A stretch of DNA of 64,000 bases from Bradyrhizobium agreste (lineage in GTDB: Bacteria > Pseudomonadota > Alphaproteobacteria > Rhizobiales > Xanthobacteraceae), in the NCBI RefSeq assembly GCF_016031625.1, contig NZ_JACCHP010000010.1, positions 1 through 64,000 of the forward strand. Reading direction: 5' to 3'. This document shows, one piece after another, positions 28,301-36,193 of the stretch (positions are counted from its first letter, which is position 1; each line of letters opens with the position of its first letter). The position numbers were made by a program, and so were the translations under genes. The notes beneath the pieces are model-generated. The model ran no database searches. It was not told where the DNA came from and saw only the letters and a program-made list of their open reading frames with translations.

Positions 28301-29230
28301 GACGATGTTGACGAGGCCGTCGCGCGCGAACTCGCCGATCAGCCGCGCCATGTATTCCGGCGTCTCGTCATACTGGCCGAACTCGTTCGGCAGGCCGGCA
28401 TTGGGATAGGCGCAAACGAGCGTGTCGGCGACGCGGCCGATATCGGCGATATGGGCGCGCAGATCTTCGGCGCCGAGCGCGCAGTTGAAGCCGATGGTGA
28501 TGGGTTTTGCGTGCCGCACCGAATTCCAGAACGCTTCCGGCATCTGGCCCGACAGCAGGCGGCCGGATTTGTCGGTGATGGTGCCCGAGACCATCACGGG
28601 CATGTCGATACCGCGCTCTTCGGTGATCTCCGCGATCGCATAGAGCGCCGCCTTGGCGTTCAGCGTGTCGAAGATGGTCTCGACCAGCAGGAGATCGACG
28701 CCGCCGTCGATCAGGCCGCGGATCTGCTCGCCATAGGATTTGCGCAAGTCATCGAAGGTGACGGCGCGGTAGCCCGGATTGGAAACATCGGGCGAAATCG
28801 AGGCGGTGCGGTTGGTCGGCCCGATGGCGCCGGCGACGAATCGCGGCTTGCCGTCCTCGGCCGCGACGCGCCGTGCGGCATTGCCGGCGAGGCGGGCGCC
28901 TTCGCGCGCCATCTCGTAGACGATGTCGGTGAGGTCGTAATCGGCCTGCGCGATCGAGGTCGTGGAGAAGGTGTTGGTCGCGACGATGTCGGCGCCGGCG
29001 CGCAAGTACGCGGCGTGAATGTCCTCGATCGCCTGCGGCTGCGTCAGGATCAGCAAATCGTTGTTGCCGCGCAGGTCGCGATGGAAGTTCTTGAAGCGCT
29101 CGCCGCGGAAGGCTTTCTCGTCGAGCTGCAGGTTCTGGATCATCGTGCCCATGGCGCCGTCGAGCACGAGGATGCGTTCGCGCGCGGCGTTCAGCAGGGC
29201 AGTTCGCTTCGGAGAGACGGTCACGGTCAT
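25385..29230 (-). CDS. metH: Cobalamin-dependent methionine synthase MetH
   Basis: A 1281-residue cytosolic enzyme that moves a methyl group from 5-methyltetrahydrofolate to homocysteine through cobalamin. All four modules are present: the Hcy domain (about 15-330) with zinc ligands Cys250 (GFNCALG), Cys313 and Cys314 (GGCCGTTPDH); the pterin domain (about 355-615) with VNVGERTNVTGS and GADIxxxN-like IIDVNMDEG; the B12 domain (about 655-900) with GDVHDIGKNIVG (Asp768, His770, Gly773; His is the cobalt ligand); and the C-terminal SAM-binding activation domain ending near residue 1230 with RPAPGYPAQPDH. Downstream of metF by 6 bases on the same strand, so metF-metH form an operon. Confidence 0.98.
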   Translation of the reverse strand: MTVTVSPKRTALLNAARERILVLDGAMGTMIQNLQLDEKAFRGERFKNFHRDLRGNNDLLILTQPQAIEDIHAAYLRAGADIVATNTFSTTSIAQADYDLTDIVYEMAREGARLAGNAARRVAAEDGKPRFVAGAIGPTNRTASISPDVSNPGYRAVTFDDLRKSYGEQIRGLIDGGVDLLLVETIFDTLNAKAALYAIAEITEERGIDMPVMVSGTITDKSGRLLSGQMPEAFWNSVRHAKPITIGFNCALGAEDLRAHIADIGRVADTLVCAYPNAGLPNEFGQYDETPEYMARLIGEFARDGLVNIVGGCCGTTPDHIAAIAASVAPHKPRIVPEITPRLRLSGLEPFVLTDAIPFVNVGERTNVTGSARFRKLITAGDYTAALQVARDQVENGAQIIDVNMDEGLLDSEAAMVTFLNLLAAEPDIARVPVMVDSSKFSVIEAGLKCVQGKPVVNSISMKEGEEKFIHEAKIARRHGAAVVVMAFDEVGQADTFARKTEICKRAYDILINKVGFPPEDIIFDPNIFAIATGIEEHNNYGVDFIEATRWIRQNLPGAHVSGGVSNLSFSFRGNEPVREAMHSVFLYHAIKAGMDMGIVNAGQMIVYDDIDPELRQVCEDVVLNRDPGASERLLALAEKFRGKKTESKEADLAWREWPVEKRLSHSLVHGITEFIEQDTEEARKTSSRPLDVIEGPLMAGMNVVGDLFGDGKMFLPQVVKSARVMKQAVAYLMPFMEEEKARNLASGIGTEGSSSAGKIVLATVKGDVHDIGKNIVGIVLQCNNFEVIDLGVMVPAAKIVETVKAEKADIVGLSGLITPSLDEMAFFAGELQREGLKLPLLIGGATTSRVHTAVKIDPSYRAGPVVHVNDASRAVGVASALLSPEKREAYAAEVRAEYAKISEAHLRAQADKKRLKLADARANRVPIDFAANKPVKPTFLGTRSFDDYDLAELVPYIDWTPFFQTWELAGRFPAILDDAKVGEVARSLYDDARKMLDTIVKEKWFRARATIGFWPANAQGDDIVLYADESRTKSIATLHTLRQQLEKREGRFNAALSDFIAPAGVPDYVGGFVVTAGIGEDAVADRFRKANDDYSSILCKALADRLAEAFAERMHARVRREFWAYAPDEALSNEELILEKYSGIRPAPGYPAQPDHTEKATLFELLDAEATAGVKLTESFAMWPGSSVSGLYFASPESYYFGVGKIERDQVEDYAARKGMSVAEAERWLAPVLNYIPSREDEAFAATPANDEIPKDLASHPPGCTCAVHLVWQKKRAGAG

Positions 29231-29236
29231 TTTCTC

Positions 29237-30157
29237 TTACGCCGCCTTCTGCGCGCTCTTGGCGCGAATGCCGAGCAAATGGCTGATCGCGAACACGAGA
29301 TCGGCGCGGTTCATGGTGTAGAAATGGAAGGTGTCGACGCCGTGCTTGGCGAGCTTCTGCACCTGGCCGGCCGCAACGGTCGCCGCCACCAGCTTGCGGG
29401 TCTCGGCATCGTCATCGAGGCCCTCGAATTTCGCGGCAAGCCAGTCGGGCACAGAGGTGCCGTTCCGGGTGACGAAATTGCGCGCCTGCTTGAAATTGTG
29501 CATGGGCATGATGCCCGGCACGATCGGGATGTCGATGCCGCGCGCACGCACGCGGTCGAGATAGCGGAAGTAGAGGTCGTTATCGAAGAACACCTGCGTG
29601 ATCGCGCGCGTCGCACCCGCGTCGACCTTGGCCTTGAGCGTGTCGATATCCGCATCGAAGTCGCGCGATTCAGGGTGCTTCTCGGGATAGGCCGAGACCG
29701 AGACCTCGATATCGCCGTGCCGGTTCTTTATCCCGGCGACGAGCTCGGCCGAGCTCTGATAACCCTCGGGATGGCTCGCATAGGGCGTGCCGATGCCGCC
29801 GACAGGATCGCCGCGCAAGGCCACGATGTGGCGGACGCCGACCTCGTGATAGCGGTCGACGATCTCGTCGATCTCGCCGCGCGAAGCACCGACGCAGGTC
29901 AGATGCGCGGCCGGCAGCAGCGCGGTCTCTTGCAGGATGCGTGTGATGGTCGAATGGGTGCGCTCGCGCGTCGAGCCGCCGGCGCCATAGGTCACCGAGA
30001 CGAACTTGGGCTCGAGCGGGGCCAGCCGGTTGATGGTCTCCCAGAGATTGCGCTCCATCTCTTCCGTCTTCGGCGGAAAGAACTCAAAGGAGATCGCAGG
30101 CCGCTTCAGGTGCCTGTCCTGCCGGTCGGCTGTCGCAGGCGTGGTCAGGTCAGTCAT
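29237..30157 (-). CDS. metF: 5,10-methylenetetrahydrofolate reductase MetF
   Basis: A 306-residue flavoprotein that makes 5-methyltetrahydrofolate, the methyl donor for MetH encoded immediately downstream. TIM-barrel with the family opening SFEFFPPKTEEMERNLW, catalytic Glu in that block, VSVTYGAGGSTRERT, HIVALRGDP and QVFFDNDLYFRYLD. ATG at 30157 follows GGAGTGA; a GTG at 30169 is an alternative. The last residues (IRAKSAQKAA) are basic and not conserved in the family. Coupled expression with metH is implied by the 6-base gap. Confidence 0.97.
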   Translation of the reverse strand: MTDLTTPATADRQDRHLKRPAISFEFFPPKTEEMERNLWETINRLAPLEPKFVSVTYGAGGSTRERTHSTITRILQETALLPAAHLTCVGASRGEIDEIVDRYHEVGVRHIVALRGDPVGGIGTPYASHPEGYQSSAELVAGIKNRHGDIEVSVSAYPEKHPESRDFDADIDTLKAKVDAGATRAITQVFFDNDLYFRYLDRVRARGIDIPIVPGIMPMHNFKQARNFVTRNGTSVPDWLAAKFEGLDDDAETRKLVAATVAAGQVQKLAKHGVDTFHFYTMNRADLVFAISHLLGIRAKSAQKAA

Positions 30158-30530
30158 GGCACCACTCACTCCAATGTCAGGCCGCGATCGGGGTCTAGCC
30201 TCGGAGAGCTAAAATACGGCAAAGGCCCCTCAATCGACAGCCCATCATGCATGGGAAGTTGCCCATTTATGCGCTGACATACAGGCTATTCTTACGTCCA
30301 GCGCCTTTGGTGGGAGGATGTTTGCTTGACTTAACATATTGATCTTTAAGACGTTATGTTTCGTAAACCATCTTTCGTGAGCTAGTTTCGTGGTGGGCAG
30401 ATGGAAACCATCCACAAATTAGCGGTATCTGTCCCAACTCCAGCCACTGCCTGCCCCGCCCCTCCTTACACGGCAGGCCTGCGCACCCTGCCCATTGCCG
30501 CCGCGACGGCCTCGACTACGTTAAGCCGCC
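30158..30530. other. 373-base intergenic region upstream of metF and the luciferase-like gene
   Basis: A divergent region with no convincing gene. It is notably AT-rich between about 30290 and 30400 compared with its surroundings and should hold the promoters of both flanking genes. A TTGACT at 30326-30331 points to the plus strand, but I see no well-spaced -10. A short palindrome, CCCATCATGCATGGG, lies at 30241-30255. No SAM- or SAH-type riboswitch could be recognised by eye. Confidence 0.5.
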
Positions 30531-31538
30531 ATGATCCCGCTCTCCGTTCTCGACCTCTCCGTCGTCACAACAGGCACCAAGCCCGCCGCGGCGCTGCGCA
30601 ACAGCATCGATCTGGCGCGTCACGTCGATGGCCTCGGCTATGTCCGCTACTGGCTCGCCGAGCATCACAATCTTGCCTCCGTCGCGAGTCCTGCGCCCGA
30701 CGTCATGATCGGCCAGATCGCGGCGGTGACGCAGCATATCCGCGTCGGTTCCGGCGGGGTGATGCTGCCCAACCATGCGCCGCTGGTCGTCGCCGAGCGC
30801 TTCAAGATGCTGGAGGCGCTGTTTCCGGGCCGGATCGATCTCGGTCTCGGCCGTGCCCCCGGCACCGACGGCGCCACGGCGTATGCGCTCAGAAGCCGGC
30901 TCGACCGCCGCGAGGGCGACGATTTCCTGGAGCGGCTGCATGAGTTGATCCTGTGGGAGACCCGCGAATTCCCCGCAGGGCACCCCTACAACAACGTCGT
31001 CGCGATGCCCGACGACACCAGGCTGCCGCCGATCTGGCTGCTTGGCTCCAGCGATTATTCCTCGGAATTGGCCGCCCAGGTCGGCATGGGCTTCGCCTTC
31101 GCCCATCATTTCGCGTCCCACGACGCGATCGATGCGATGGTGCATTACCGCAATCGTTTTCAGCCCTCGGCCTGGCGTGCGAGCCCGCATGCCATTCTCG
31201 CGGTCGCCGTCATCGCGGCCGATACCGACGCGGAAGCCGAAAGGCTTGCCTCGTCCTTCGACCTCAATCGCCTTCGGCGCGACCGCGGCCAATATCTGCC
31301 GCTGCCGAGCGTCGAGGAGGCGATGGCCTATCCGTATACGGATGCCGAGCGCACCTCGATCCTGCGCAACCGCTCGCGCCTGTTCGTCGGCAGCCCCGCG
31401 ACGGTGCAGAAGAAGCTGCAGCCCTTGATCTACGCAAGCAAGCCGGACGAGCTGATGGTGATCACGGCGGTGTATGACCACGAGGCACGAAAGAGGTCGT
31501 ATTCGCTGCTGGCGGAGGCGTTCGGGCTGGTAAGATAA
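30531..31538 (+). CDS. LLM-class flavin-dependent oxidoreductase (luciferase-like, MsnO8 type)
   Basis: A 335-residue bacterial-luciferase-fold enzyme using reduced flavin. Opens MIPLSVLDLSVVTTGTKPAA, has YWLAEHHNLASVASPAPDVM, and the flavin-site motifs GGVMLPNHAPLVVAE and RIDLGLGRAPGTDG. The C-terminal region VGSPATVQKKLQPLI matches the MsnO8 subfamily. ATG at 30531 has no clear SD. Monocistronic, with a repeat after it. The substrate is unknown; a role in sulphonate or other small-molecule oxidation is possible but unproven. Confidence 0.9.
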   Translation: MIPLSVLDLSVVTTGTKPAAALRNSIDLARHVDGLGYVRYWLAEHHNLASVASPAPDVMIGQIAAVTQHIRVGSGGVMLPNHAPLVVAERFKMLEALFPGRIDLGLGRAPGTDGATAYALRSRLDRREGDDFLERLHELILWETREFPAGHPYNNVVAMPDDTRLPPIWLLGSSDYSSELAAQVGMGFAFAHHFASHDAIDAMVHYRNRFQPSAWRASPHAILAVAVIAADTDAEAERLASSFDLNRLRRDRGQYLPLPSVEEAMAYPYTDAERTSILRNRSRLFVGSPATVQKKLQPLIYASKPDELMVITAVYDHEARKRSYSLLAEAFGLVR

Positions 31539-31557
31539 GTGGCTTAGGCGACTGATC

Positions 31558-31635
31558 GTCATTCCGGGGCGATGCGAAGCATCGAACCCGGAATCTCGAG
31601 GTTCCGGGTTCACGCTTCGCGTGCCCCGGAACGAC
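31558..31635. repeat. Short GTCATTCCGGG-family palindrome between convergent genes
   Basis: GTCATTCCGGGGCGATGCGA on the left, GCGTGCCCCGGAACGAC on the right, with a short GAATCTCGAGGTTCC inner hairpin. A compact variant that lies between the convergent luciferase-like gene and pheA and may end both transcripts. Confidence 0.85.
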
Positions 31636-31640
31636 AGCTA

Positions 31641-32498
31641 TCAATCCTGCGCCTCGCTGAACGTCGCGCGGAACGGATGGCCCGGATACACGCCGACGAT
31701 GCGGAACTCGCGCGAGAAGAATTTGAGCTCCTCGATGGCGAAGGCGAGGCCCTTGTCATCGGGGTGGCCGTCGACATCGGCATAAAACTGCGTGGCGAAG
31801 AAATTGCCGTCGACCATGTAGCTCTCGAGCTTGGTCATGTTGACGCCGTTGGTGGCGAAGCCGCCGAGAGCCTTGTAGAGCGCCGCCGGCAAATTGCGCA
31901 CGCGGAAAACAAAGGTCGTGACGAGTGGTCCGGTGCCTTGGGGGGCCCATTTCGGCTCGCGCGCCAGCACGACGAAGCGCGTGGTGTTGTGGGCCTCGTC
32001 CTCGATGTCCTCGGCGAGGATGTCGAGACCGTAGATCTTTGCGGCAAGCCGCGAGGCGATCGCGGCCACCGTCTTGTCCTTGCGCTCCGAGATGTCGCGG
32101 GCGCTGCCGGCGGTGTCGGCGTGCACGATCGGCTTGATGCCGAGCTTGCGGATGATGCGCCGGCACTGGCCGAGCGCGTGCACGTGGCTCTCGACGCTCT
32201 TGATGTCTTCGAGCTTGGTGCCCTTCACGGCCATCAGCTGATGGCGGACCGGCAGGAACCATTCGCCGACGATGAAGAGGCCGGACGCCGGCAGCAAATG
32301 ATGGATGTCGGCGACGCGGCCGGCGACCGAATTCTCGATCGGGATCATGCCGAGATCGGCTTCGCCCGACGAGATCGCCGACAGCGCGTCTTCAAATGTG
32401 GCGCAGGGCATCGGCTCAGCGTCGGGATAGGCCTCGACGATGGCGATGTGGGAATTGGCGCCTGGTTCGCCCTGGAATGCGATCTTCATCTTGCTCAT
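31641..32498 (-). CDS. pheA: Prephenate dehydratase PheA
   Basis: A 285-residue monofunctional prephenate dehydratase of phenylalanine biosynthesis (prephenate to phenylpyruvate). It opens IAFQGEPGANSHIA, has IPIENSVAGRVADIHHLL, and the catalytic TRF triad at residues 173-175 (HNTTRFVVLAR). An ACT domain (about 193-275) with PAALYKALGGFATNGVNMTK and the LESY variant of the ESRP motif provides phenylalanine feedback. Twenty-one bases downstream of kdsB on the same strand. No chorismate mutase domain is fused, so that activity must be elsewhere. Confidence 0.95.
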   Translation of the reverse strand: MSKMKIAFQGEPGANSHIAIVEAYPDAEPMPCATFEDALSAISSGEADLGMIPIENSVAGRVADIHHLLPASGLFIVGEWFLPVRHQLMAVKGTKLEDIKSVESHVHALGQCRRIIRKLGIKPIVHADTAGSARDISERKDKTVAAIASRLAAKIYGLDILAEDIEDEAHNTTRFVVLAREPKWAPQGTGPLVTTFVFRVRNLPAALYKALGGFATNGVNMTKLESYMVDGNFFATQFYADVDGHPDDKGLAFAIEELKFFSREFRIVGVYPGHPFRATFSEAQD

Positions 32499-32519
32499 GC
32501 TCGGCCTTGTAGCAGCGGC

Positions 32520-33260
32520 TCAGGATTTGGAAAGGATGCTGCGCGCGGTTTCGAGATCGGGCGGGGTGTCGACGCCGCGGGGCACGCTATCGACGATCAT
32601 GATGTCGATGCGCATGCCGGCCTCCACCGCCCGGAGCTGTTCCAGGCTCTCCTGACGTTCCAGGGGGGACGGCGGCAGCGATACGAACCGCTCCAGCGCG
32701 GCGCGGCGATAGGCATAGAGGCCGATGTGGTGGTATCGCGGTCCGTTGCCGTAGGGAGCTGTGGCGCGGGTGAAATAAAGTGCCCGGAGCCGCTTCGGCC
32801 CGATCGGCGAACCGATGGCCTTCACCACGCTCGGCGCAAGGTCCTCCTCCTCGGTGTGGATCTGCGAGGCCAGTGTGACGATGTCGACCGCCGGCTCGTC
32901 GAAGGGCGGCAGCACCTCGCGGATCGTCGCCGGTGTGATGGTCGGGAAATCGCCCTGGAGATTGATCACGATCTCGGCCTTGCCCTCGGGATCGAGCTTC
33001 TGCATGGCCTCGTGGATGCGGTCGGAGCCGGAGGGATGGTCGGCGCGGGTCATCACCGCCTCGCCGCCATGGGCGGTCACGATCGAGGCGATTTCGTCGG
33101 TGTCGGTGGCGACCGCAACCCGACCGATTGCAGCGGCCTCTGCGCGGCGCAGCACATGCACGATCATCGGCAGTCCCGCGATATCGGCGAGCGGCTTGCC
33201 GGGCAGGCGGGTGGCCGCCATGCGGGCCGGGATCAGCACCAGGATGCGGGGATCGATCAT
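32520..33260 (-). CDS. kdsB: 3-deoxy-manno-octulosonate cytidylyltransferase KdsB
   Basis: A 246-residue enzyme that joins CTP and KDO to give CMP-KDO for lipopolysaccharide inner core. Nucleotide-binding opening LVLIPARMAATRLPGKPLAD, DHPSGSDRIHEA, VINLQGDFPTI (the LQGD metal site) and GLYAYRRAALERFVSLPPS. ATG at 33260 is used since MIDPRILVLIPAR begins the fold; frame extends further. First gene of a two-gene kdsB-pheA unit. Length matches the family. Confidence 0.96.
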   Translation of the reverse strand: MIDPRILVLIPARMAATRLPGKPLADIAGLPMIVHVLRRAEAAAIGRVAVATDTDEIASIVTAHGGEAVMTRADHPSGSDRIHEAMQKLDPEGKAEIVINLQGDFPTITPATIREVLPPFDEPAVDIVTLASQIHTEEEDLAPSVVKAIGSPIGPKRLRALYFTRATAPYGNGPRYHHIGLYAYRRAALERFVSLPPSPLERQESLEQLRAVEAGMRIDIMIVDSVPRGVDTPPDLETARSILSKS

Positions 33261-33493
33261 TGGGTTCAAATGTCCGGGGTCAAGAGCTTGAAAACGGAGC
33301 GTTTTCCGCACCGGGAAATGGGATGGGACGAGCCTGAAGCCGGGTCGCTTATACGGGTTGCCAGACCCCGGGCAAACCGATATCTCAATGGCAAAACTCG
33401 GGGAAACAATAAGGAACGCTTGATTCTCCCGAGGCTCGTCCTGGCGGCCGCCCGGCCGCTCAATCCTTCTTGCGGTGTGGGGCCTGGCCGGAA

Positions 33494-34051
33494 ATGGACT
33501 CTTTCGAACTCAACAAGATTCTCGGTGCTGTGCTCGGCACCTGTCTCATTCTGCTGGTGACGAGCTTCACCGCGAGCGCGCTGTTCTCGCCCAAGATGCC
33601 GGAAAAGCCGGGTTTCGAGATCGCGGTGAAGGAAGATGCCGGCCACGGCAAGGAAGGCGGCGGCGCCGCTGCTGCATCCTCCGAGCCGATCGAGAAGCTG
33701 CTCCAGACTGCCTCCGTCGAAAAGGGCGCCGCCGCTGCCAAGAAGTGCGGTGCCTGCCACACCTTCGAAAAGGGTGGCCCGAATCGCGTCGGTCCGAACC
33801 TCTATGGCGTCGTCGGCGAGAAGCGCGGTGAGGGCCGTGGCGGCTTCAACTTCTCCGCCGCCATGAAGGCCAAGGGCGGCACCTGGACATTCGACGACCT
33901 CAACAAGTTCATTGCCAACCCGAAGGGCTTCATCCCGGGCACCGCGATGGGCTTCGCCGGTATTCCGAAGGATTCCGAGCGCGCCGACGTCATTGCCTAC
34001 CTGAACTCGCTGTCGGAGCATCCGCAGCCGCTGCCGACCGCGTCGAAATAA
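33494..34051 (+). CDS. cycM: Membrane-anchored cytochrome c (CycM-type)
   Basis: A 185-residue class I c-type cytochrome with an uncleaved N-terminal anchor (residues 8-30, ILGAVLGTCLILLVTSFTAS). A charged, Gly/Ala-rich linker (about 40-65, including GHGKEGGGAAAASS) spans to the haem domain. Haem binding is CGACH at residues 85-89 and the sixth ligand is Met152 in GTAMGFAG. It likely carries electrons from the bc1 complex to the aa3 oxidase, as CycM does in Bradyrhizobium. ATG at 33494 with a weak upstream SD. The 233-base gap before it holds no gene and is the divergent control region with kdsB. Confidence 0.93.
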   Translation: MDSFELNKILGAVLGTCLILLVTSFTASALFSPKMPEKPGFEIAVKEDAGHGKEGGGAAAASSEPIEKLLQTASVEKGAAAAKKCGACHTFEKGGPNRVGPNLYGVVGEKRGEGRGGFNFSAAMKAKGGTWTFDDLNKFIANPKGFIPGTAMGFAGIPKDSERADVIAYLNSLSEHPQPLPTASK

Positions 34052-34079
34052 GGCTTCCAGAACCGATTTTCGGATATGC

Positions 34080-34109
34080 GGCCAGGCTGAAAAGCCTGGC
34101 CGTTTCCTT
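34080..34109 (+). terminator. Rho-independent terminator of cycM
   Basis: A 9-bp perfect stem GGCCAGGCT (34080-34088) / AGCCTGGCC (34093-34101) with a GAAA tetraloop, followed by GTTTCCTT. Confidence 0.9.
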
Positions 34110-34262
34110 ATCCGGGCCTCGCGGCGACGTTATCGGGGCGTTTGGCCGCATCCGATAGGGCGACCGGGCTTCCAAGATGAGGAAAAAGCAACGTATTCGG
34201 TCGAAACCTCGCCTATATTGAGCACTTAAAGGGGTAACCTCCTTCAAGATAGGGATGTTGAT

Positions 34263-36179
34263 TTGGCCATTACCCGACGCGATCTCCTGCTCACTGGCAC
34301 CGCTGCCGCCGTGCTTCCCGCCCTCGGTTCCACTGCGGGTGTTCCCGTTGTCGGCACGGCACACGCGCAATCGGCAAGCGAGCTGTCTTCCAGCGGATTG
34401 CCTTGGCGCCACGCGCTGTCCCTGTTCGGAAAGGTCAAGTATCCCGCCGACTTCAAGCGCTTCGACTACGTCAATCCGGACGCCCCCAAAGGCGGTGTCG
34501 CGCGCCAGATCGCCGTCGGCACGTTCGACAATTTCAACATCGTCGTCTCGGGCGTGAAGGGCCAGGTCGCCGGCGCCGTCGCGTTCATCTATGAATCGCT
34601 CCTGACGCAGTCGCTTGACGAGGTCTCGACCGAATACGGCGCGCTGGCCGAAGCAGTCAGCCATCCCGACGATTTTTCCTTCGTCACCTATCGCCTGCGG
34701 CCGCAGGCGAAATGGCACGACGGCAAGCCCGTCACGCCGGAGGACGTGATCTTCTCGCTCGATTCCTTCAAGAAGCATCATCCGATGTACTCGGCCTACT
34801 ACAGCCATGTGGTGAAGGCCGAGAAGGTCGGCGAGCGCGAGGTGAAGTTCGTGTTCGACGCGCCGGGTAATCGCGAGCTGCCGCAGATCGTCGGGCAGCT
34901 CATCGTGCTGCCGAAGCATTGGTGGGAGGGGACCGATGCGCAGGGCCGCAAACGCGATGTGTCCACCACCACGCTCGAAGTGCCGCTCGGGTCCGGTCCC
35001 TACAAGATCAAGGATTTCGTTGCAGGACGGTCGATCGCGCTGGAGCGCGTCAAGGACTATTGGGGCCGCGATCTTCCCGTCAATGTCGGCCGCAACAATT
35101 TCGACGAGCTGCGCTACGAATATTTCCGCGACGCTACCGTGGCGATCGAGGCCTTCAAGGCCGACCAGGTCGATTGGCGTACCGAGAACAGCGCGAAGAA
35201 TTGGGCGACGGCCTACGACTTTCCGGCCGTGAGCGAAAAGCGGGTGATCCTCGAGGAATTCGCCAATCGCAGCTCGGGCGTGATGCAGGCCTTCGTGCCG
35301 AACCTGCGCCGCGCCAAGTTCAGCGATCCGCGTGTTCGTCGTGCGCTCAACTACGCGTTCGACTTCGAGGAGATGAACAAGCAGATCTTCTTCGGTCAGT
35401 ACAAGCGCATCAGCAGCTATTTCGACGGCATCGATGAGCTGATGGCAACCGGATTGCCGCAGGGAAAAGAGCTGGAGGTCCTCGAGACGCTTCGCGCCCA
35501 GGTGCCACCCGAAGTCTTCACGACGGCCTATACCAATCCGGTCGGGGGCAGTCCGGAAGCGGTGCGCGATAATTTGCGCGAGGCGCTGCGCCTGTTCAAG
35601 GAGGCCGGTTATGAGGTGCGCGACCGCAAGCTGATCGACGTCAAGACCGGCGCCCAGTTCTCCCTGGAGTTGCTGAACTCGGATCCGAGCTTCGAGCGGA
35701 TCACGCTGTTCTACAAGCCGTCGCTGGAACGGCTCGGCATTGCCGTCACCGTGCGGACGGTCGACCCGACCCAATACGAGAACAGGACGCGCGAGTGGGA
35801 TTTCGACATCGTCACAAACTCCTGGGGCGAGTCGCAATCGCCGGGCAACGAGCAGCGCGAGTTCTGGTCGTCCAAGTCGGCCGACATCGCCGGCTCGCGC
35901 AACATCGCCGGCATCAAGAATCCGGCTGTCGACAAGCTGATCGAGCGGGTGATCTACGCCACGGATCGTGACGATCTCGTCGCGGCCACAAAGGCACTCG
36001 ACCGCGTGCTGCTGTGGAATCACTACGTCGTGCCGCAATGGACCTACAACAAGGTGCGCACCGCGCGCTGGGATCGCTTCGGTCGGCCGGCGGAACTGCC
36101 AAAATACGGTCAGTCGGGTTTCCCGTTCATCTGGTGGTACGACGCAGACAAGGCGGCGCGGATCGCAAGAAAATCGTGA
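34263..36179 (+). CDS. yejA: Peptide-type ABC transporter substrate-binding protein (YejA-like), copy 1
   Basis: A 638-residue SBP_bac_5 protein. The start is TTG at 34263, preceded by AGGGATG. The N-terminus carries a twin-arginine signal (AITRRDLLLTG, followed by a hydrophobic stretch and VVGTAHAQSA), so it is probably exported folded through Tat. The mature part has FGKVKYPADFKRFDYVNPDA and KWHDGKPVTPEDVIFSLDS, a YejA-typical block. It is followed by a paralogue 14 bases later. Function: periplasmic capture of oligopeptides (microcin C-like or antimicrobial peptide substrates in known YejA relatives). The ligand is not shown here. Confidence 0.88.
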   Translation: MAITRRDLLLTGTAAAVLPALGSTAGVPVVGTAHAQSASELSSSGLPWRHALSLFGKVKYPADFKRFDYVNPDAPKGGVARQIAVGTFDNFNIVVSGVKGQVAGAVAFIYESLLTQSLDEVSTEYGALAEAVSHPDDFSFVTYRLRPQAKWHDGKPVTPEDVIFSLDSFKKHHPMYSAYYSHVVKAEKVGEREVKFVFDAPGNRELPQIVGQLIVLPKHWWEGTDAQGRKRDVSTTTLEVPLGSGPYKIKDFVAGRSIALERVKDYWGRDLPVNVGRNNFDELRYEYFRDATVAIEAFKADQVDWRTENSAKNWATAYDFPAVSEKRVILEEFANRSSGVMQAFVPNLRRAKFSDPRVRRALNYAFDFEEMNKQIFFGQYKRISSYFDGIDELMATGLPQGKELEVLETLRAQVPPEVFTTAYTNPVGGSPEAVRDNLREALRLFKEAGYEVRDRKLIDVKTGAQFSLELLNSDPSFERITLFYKPSLERLGIAVTVRTVDPTQYENRTREWDFDIVTNSWGESQSPGNEQREFWSSKSADIAGSRNIAGIKNPAVDKLIERVIYATDRDDLVAATKALDRVLLWNHYVVPQWTYNKVRTARWDRFGRPAELPKYGQSGFPFIWWYDADKAARIARKS

Positions 36180-36193
36180 AGGACAATCCCCGC

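Noticed and set aside
30158..30530. SAM- or SAH-type riboswitch upstream of metF
   Set aside because: No recognisable consensus pieces of the known classes could be matched by eye; a covariance-model search would settle it.
30401..30943. Plus-strand open frame before and through the luciferase-like gene
   Set aside because: Overlaps the true gene in another phase and has low-complexity Arg-rich sequence.
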